From positions 177,774,726 through 177,838,725 of the forward strand of contig CM054062.1 of assembly GCA_028641055.1 (NCBI GenBank): a stretch of DNA of 64,000 nt. Reading direction: 5' to 3'. The position numbers and the translations under genes are program-made. The stretch is from Alopecurus myosuroides. Lineage: Eukaryota; Streptophyta; Magnoliopsida; Poales; Poaceae. Within the stretch, counting starts at the first letter, position 1. Each line of letters starts with the position of its first letter. Below the pieces are notes generated by a model. It was not told the DNA's origin. It was given only the letters and a program-made list of their open reading frames with translations, and ran no database searches. Of the stretch, positions 59,301 through 64,000 are shown in pieces.

Positions 59301-62183
59301 AGTGATGAAGACGAGGCTGTTGTTGAAAGAAGCCGTCCCCTTATGAGATCTGCTTCTCCTAGGAGGTCTGCTTCTCCAATGCGAAGGGTTCAAATTGGGA
59401 GATCAGGATCTCGTAGGTCAACGCCAATTGCCATCAAGAGCCTCAGCTACTTCCCTCCTAGCCAGAGAGTTGCTTTGGACAAAGATGACGAAAGCAGCTG
59501 CAATGGTGAATCAGACCAGCCGCCAAGAAGATCCGACAATAACATAAGAAGAATGAGCGTGCAAGACGCGATAAGCCTTTTCGAGAAGAAGCAACAGGGT
59601 GAGAATCCGGATTCTGAAAGTAAGAAAGCCAGCTTGGTCGCTACCAAGTCTGTACTACGAAGGTGGAGTTCAGGAATGGGTGACTCTTTGAACAGTACGT
59701 CAGAAGAAAAAATCTCAGATTCCACATCTCAAAGTAAATCCAACAATATGGCTCCCGATGAAGAGAAGAATGAAGCTGAATTACAGGTTGAGGCAGATGC
59801 TGCACCAATCAGCGTAGTCGCACCCGGGGTAGGAAATTACCATGGCGATGGTTATGGCATTGCAGGGTCAGAGATGGAAAACGTGGTGTCATCCCATACT
59901 AACATTTCTGCTGAGCAAACACATTCTGGGCAGGAGTCAAACAGTGATAGGGCAATGGCCTCTGCTGAGTGGAACCGCCAGAAGGAAGCCGAACTTAACC
60001 AGATGTTAATGAAAATGATGCAGGTCATGCCTGGGAAGTTTGCAGGAGCCAATGTCACTGCTGCTGGGCTCCTTTCTGCAAATGAAAAGAAAGTTGGACA
60101 GCAAAAGGAGAAGCGAGACACAAAAGTTCGTACTGAGAAAGGGGGGAAGCGGCCAGCAAAGGAGGCGAGCACCAAGCTCTTAAAGGAATCAGTTGGACAG
60201 AACAAAGCAGCAATTACACCAAAAAGTAGCACCCTAACAGAGAAACGCAATTCACCTATTCCTCAAAGGGCCCGGAGAAATTCGTCACCTCCAGTCTTGC
60301 CAAAGGAAGTGGCCTCAAAGACACCAGCAAAAAAAATCTCCCCCAAACCATCACCTGCACCAGCGACCCGTAGTTCATGGTCAGGTGGATCTCTGACTAA
60401 AGCAACTACAAGCACTGCACAGAAAACTAAAAACTCTCCTGCAGCGGTTTCAACATTGACTCCAACTAGCCGGAGAAGGACTGTGACAACACCTCCGTCA
60501 TCTCAGCCGATTTCAAGGGTGGAAAAAACCACTCAGCCAGTAAAGAACAGGAAAGAACCAGCAACTGCTGCAAAGCCAGCCATTAAGGTGCAGGAAGAGA
60601 AGAAGACAAGGATAACAACAACAAAGCCAAGCAGAGTGGCTAAAAGTTCACCTGCTTCAGAAGAAAAATCAAGTGCAACGACAAAGTCAAGCTTGTACAA
60701 CAAGGTCCCAAAGAAAAGCAGTGTTGTGCCACTAGAATCTAAACCTGTGAAGAAAGCTACTGGGATTAGTCAGGGTGTTGGTTCTGGTGCTGTTAAGAGT
60801 AAAGTGACGCAGCTCAGTGACTCTTCGAAGGACATTGGAAGTGTTACCCAAGTAGAAGATAAGGAGCAATCTCCTGTGACAACCGAGCCAACTACCAAGG
60901 TACCAGAGGCTGATCTTGCTCAACCAGCACATGATGTTGATGAAAATTTAGAAATTTTGATCGATAATGACTTGAATATTGAAAAAACAGAAAACACGGG
61001 CTCGAGTGTAACCGCGCCAGAAATGGGCTCCAGTGACCAGGTTGAGCCCTCTGTCGTTGAGGTCAAACCTCTTGACGAGGACATGGACATCTCATCAGCT
61101 GCCTGGGTAGAAGTAGAACATCAAGAAGTTACTGATGTGGGTGAAAGTGTGACAGGCGAGGATGTCACCTCACCAGCAATTGAACCATTGCCATCGTCAA
61201 GCCCAAGAATCCGCCATTCGTTGTCACAAATGTTGCAAGCAGATTGCAACGAACCAGAAATTATTGAGTGGGGAAATGCTGAAAACCCACCTGCAATAGT
61301 TTTTCATAAAGATTCTCCCAAAGGATTCAAGAGACTTCTAAAATTTGCTCGGAAAAACAAAGGAGACAGCAACACAAATGGCTGGGCAAGCTCATCAGTA
61401 GTTTCTGAAGGAGAAGATGAACAAGAAGAATCCGTTACTAGCGATGGCGTAAATTCGAGCAGGAGAACTTTTGATGGTTCCAAGACTAATAGCATCTTAT
61501 CAGGTACCTTTTCAAGACCATGATCTCAATATTGAGACTGCTTAATGTCTGATCCTCTCGATCTTTGCATCATCGGTTCATTCCAAAATAATTATTCACA
61601 ACACAACCTTACCATGGCACAATGTGGTGGGCAGTCTAGGTCAGTATAATAACAGAAATGCGAATGTGAATGGACCAGTTATGTTTTTCTGTGAAATATA
61701 CTTCATAAATACTACTCCCTCTGATCCCAAATAAGTGTCGGTATACGAGATTGTATGTAACTAGTTCATTTCCAGCGACACATAATCCGGATCGGAGGGA
61801 GTATATTACCTGCATCCAGAAACTTATCCCTGTATATTTGTCGTGTCCGTTTCCCTGTGCTCACCTGACCTATATTACAGATATACATTATTCCGTTTTA
61901 GTTGTGCTTAAATCTAAACCATTATTTTCCAGCTCAATCAACCACGAGTAGCTTCAATGCCACGTGCTCGGATAGGCTACGAGACAGGCCCGGAGCTGCA
62001 CCATCAACTAAAGGCTAGTTCCTTTTACCAAAACAAGTCATGGTCACTTCTATCTACAGTTTATATATAAACGTGCAACCATCTTTAATACATTTGTGCC
62101 TCTTTGTACCTCCAGCATCAAGGTCATTCTTCTCCCTCTCAAACTTCCGGAGCAGCAAAACCAATGAGTCGAAGCTTCGATAG
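56336..62183 (+). CDS. COP1-interacting protein 7-like protein
   Basis: Ten coding exons: 56336-56406, 56595-56780, 56863-56974, 57106-57139, 58437-58471, 58569-58603, 58680-58832, 59084-61503, 61933-62013 and 62116-62183. They join in frame to 3,195 nt (1,064 aa). Nine introns are present: eight are GT-AG and the last is GC-AG. The N-terminus (LDSAVFHVSLTKNRYEAI, then GSSWFTKSTLERF) and the segment NELLRALDLRLSALKEEI match the plant family of COP1-interacting protein 7 and relatives, which are nuclear or scaffold-like proteins linked to light signalling. The big exon encodes a Ser/Lys/Pro-rich disordered region with RRMSVQDAISLFEKKQQ and VLRRWSSGMGDS blocks, and the protein ends SFFSLSNFRSSKTNESKLR. 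A 5' UTR intron lies upstream. The gene is convergent with the phosphoglycerate mutase gene. Family assignment is from pattern recognition; biochemical role inferred only. Confidence 0.85.
57343..57868 (+). repeat. Tandem duplication in intron 4 of the CIP7-like gene (period 265 bp)
   Basis: Two adjacent copies (about 57343-57607 and 57608-57868) share TGAGCCTAATGCTCTTACAG, TTTAGTTCCTTGAGTATTTA and GTTGGCACGT-x-GAGCCACC, with about 5 percent mismatches by eye. The duplication makes this 1.3-kb intron by far the longest coding-region intron. Confidence 0.8.
61715..61801 (+). mobile_element. Stowaway MITE (87 bp) in intron 8 of the coding region
   Basis: CTCCCTCTGATCCCAAATAA pairs with the reverse of ATAATCCGGATCGGAGGGAG, and TA dinucleotides flank both ends. 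It lies in the intron 61504-61932, 211 bp after the donor. Confidence 0.85.
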
Positions 62184-62822
62184 CATGTTATACATTGACA
62201 GTTGACCCCTCCCCGGTAGATGTACAAATGGTTTGAGGTGATTGATTGTTCGGACGGATCCAGCTTGTTGTGTCTGGTTCTGCTTTCCTGCTGTTTGATA
62301 TAGCCTCTCCCTAGCCATCTCAATATCATCACTCTCCTTTGTTATCTTTCTGTACATCTTTTCGAGTATTTCTCCTGTTGTTTGAGATGACCGGTATGTT
62401 TGCTTGTTATCATGACTGATAGCTGCTGCAAGCGAAAGATTTAACTGAATTGAGTTCGTTGTACGAGGCAGCCTGTCTTGAAGTGATGCTCAAACCTCCT
62501 AGCTATCCGTGCTGGGAACCAATAACCTGAGATATCCAAAGGCTAAACTTGTACTCCGTTGTGGGTGTTAAATTCTCGCTTGGTTTTGAGCGTGCCAAGC
62601 AGCCTGAAAAGGTTCTGTCCGTTTCACTAACTTCCACACAACCTGAACCCAGGAGAAAGAGGTCTGAAATAAGTAGGAGTACTTCACAGGAACAGATTGT
62701 CAGATACAGAGGGACATTTATTTATTTACTACACACAGGCATTGCACCCATTACGGGAGTCGGTTCTTATGGTAACTTTTGAACAGCGACGTAACAGCGT
62801 CTGACAGAAAGGGAAATCGAGT
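62184..62822. other. Space between two convergent genes (3' UTRs)
   Basis: The stop codons of the plus-strand CIP7-like gene (62183) and the minus-strand phosphoglycerate mutase gene (62823) face each other 639 bp apart. The region must hold both 3' UTRs and polyadenylation sites. No separate gene is seen. Confidence 0.6.
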
Positions 62823-64000
62823 TCACTGGCATGTAGGATTGACAGAGGAAGCACTGAGATACGGAGCTGCCGAGACTTGGATGAGGGTCGGCTCATAGTA
62901 ATCAGGGGCCTCAAAACCATGTAGAATCATGACTGTTGCCGCAACGTTAGCAAGCCCGGCATCCGGAAGGTCTTTCCGGAATCTAGCCCCCGACGCAAGC
63001 CCTGGACCTCCAATAGCGATGGGGACCTGCAGGCGGTTTCAGTAGGATGAGAATTCAGCAATTGTGCATCTAGGAGAGGGCATCTGATCGAACACGCATA
63101 TTCGGTGTGCACTTACTGGATTCAGCGTGTGTGAAGTAAGGGGCTGAACATTCCCGTCCTTGTCGCGGATCGGTGTCCCGGATTTATCTCTTTTCACCAT
63201 GTCCTCGGCGTTTCCATGGTCAGCGGTGACCACAAAGATGCCACCTACTTGGTCGATGGCGTCGAGAATAATCTGAACCAGAGAATTCGTGTCCATCATA
63301 CGCAAGTCATTTCAATCAGTGGAAACCATATCACCTACTCCGTTCCATATTGTTTGACTTTGAAATAGATGTATCTACAAATTTTTGTACTAGGCACATC
63401 CATTTTGAAGTCTAGTAATATGGAACCGAGGGAGTAATACTAGGTAGATTAGTGACTGCAGAACCCTGATGTATACCTTGACTGCTTCGTCAGCGGCCTT
63501 GCACCCAATGATGGTGGCTTGAAGGTCACCTGTGTGACCAACCATATCTCCATTGGGGATGTTTACCCTTACCTAGAAAACAACCACATCAGTGTTGTGC
63601 TGTGAGACTCCAGTACTACTCTGTCCAAAGTTACCAGTACTCGCTACCGCGGAGTATGCCTAAGGATCTCATTTTGCCAAGTACCTGATCAAATTTGCCA
63701 CTTAGGATGGCATCCTTTGCCTTCTCTGCAACTTCCACGGCCTTCATTTTTGGCTGTACATTAAAGGGTATACCAGTGTCACTTGGGACCTCTTCGTATT
63801 TTTCCAGCTTTGGGTTGAAGTAGCCAGACCGATTCCCGTTCCAAAAAAAGGTGACATGACCAAATTTCACAGTCTCGCTGTAAGATCAAAATGAAATTAG
63901 ATGAGTACTAGCAGCATGCTCAGGTGCCAGAATATTCAGAGACGGAAGAACATCCAGAAATAGAGGCTTTTGACAGGACAAAGTACCTGCAAGCATACGT
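62823..64000 (-). CDS. 2,3-bisphosphoglycerate-independent phosphoglycerate mutase, 3' part
   Basis: Minus-strand exons: 64000-63987 (entering from outside the window), 63877-63685, 63572-63477, 63272-63117 and 63026-62823. All four introns are GT-AG and the phases agree, giving the last 220 residues of a protein usually about 560 long. It interconverts 3- and 2-phosphoglycerate in cytosolic glycolysis. Diagnostic blocks are ETVKFGHVTFFWNGNRSGYF, NIPNGDMVGHTGDLQAT, the metal-binding TADHGNAEDMVKR and LTSHTLNPVPIAIGGPGL. The C-terminus after EAPDYYEPTLIQV continues for about 18 more residues (ending SVNPTCQ), longer than the usual ending shortly after that motif. The 5' end and the catalytic Ser are outside the window. 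Confidence 0.9.
63338..63434 (+). mobile_element. Stowaway MITE (97 bp) in a phosphoglycerate mutase intron
   Basis: CTCCGTTCCATATTG pairs with ATATGGAACCGAGGGAG, flanked by TA on both sides. It sits in the intron 63273-63476. The left terminus lacks the CCT of the usual CTCCCTCCGT. Confidence 0.8.

Noticed and set aside
61501..61523. Stop codon ending the large exon of the CIP7-like gene at 61523
   Set aside because: A GTACC donor at 61503/61504 precedes it, and splicing to 61933 and 62116 gives the family's conserved C-terminus, so the stop is intronic.
63281..63305. ATG near 63305 as a start for phosphoglycerate mutase
   Set aside because: It is in an intron; the acceptor TTCAG at 63273 joins to the upstream exon in frame with the family.

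Overview
This is plant nuclear DNA, almost certainly from a pooid grass and probably Triticeae. Three things support that: long LTRs beginning TGATACGTC with tRNA-Asp primer sites (Athila-type Ty3/gypsy elements common in Triticeae), Stowaway MITEs with CTCCCTCCGT ends, and intron-rich host genes. There are no rRNA genes, CRISPR arrays or bacterial genes. About 47 kb of retrotransposon nest on the left is followed by a transition zone of small DNA transposons and then two host genes in convergent orientation.

The nest can be resolved from LTR ends, primer sites, polypurine tracts and 5-bp target duplications. From outermost to innermost: element N (minus strand; 5' LTR 45076-46660) contains P3 (plus; 3' LTR 42173-43765). 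P3 contains P1 (plus; 7918-12802 continued at 39089-40309). P1 contains M (minus; 12803-39083, target duplication ATCGT). M contains P2 (plus; 12810-19779, ATGAC) in its 3' LTR and T (plus; 24349-34194, CATAA) between its protease and its third ORF. P1's 5' LTR is also broken by X (3' LTR 6883-7917), which is broken by Y (ending at 4469), which seems to be broken by a Tat-type LTR (429 to about 1255). N, P1, P2, P3 and M are Athila-like. T and the leftmost LTR are Tat-like.

The most interesting object is T. Its two 561-bp LTRs differ at only four positions. Its sense gag-pol is frameshifted, carries two nonsense codons and has lost RNase H and integrase. On the opposite strand it carries an uninterrupted six-exon gene (33096 to 30165) of 830 codons. 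All five introns have GT-AG ends and every exon joins in frame, and the gene has its own TATA box (33231-33240). M is also informative: it has gag-protease and an Athila-type extra ORF but no room for reverse transcriptase or integrase.

The transition zone (46661-55300) holds degraded transposon sequence, Stowaway MITEs and a probable Helitron (50242-53115) carrying a broken PP2C phosphatase fragment. The host genes follow. A COP1-interacting-protein-7-like gene runs on the plus strand (5' UTR exon ending 55478; CDS 56336-62183, ten coding exons, 1,064 aa, last intron GC-AG). The 3' half of a cofactor-independent phosphoglycerate mutase gene runs on the minus strand (62823 to beyond 64000). 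Stowaway elements lie in introns of both genes.

LTR divergences were counted by eye over part or all of each LTR and are approximate. Element family names are inferred from features, not from database searches.
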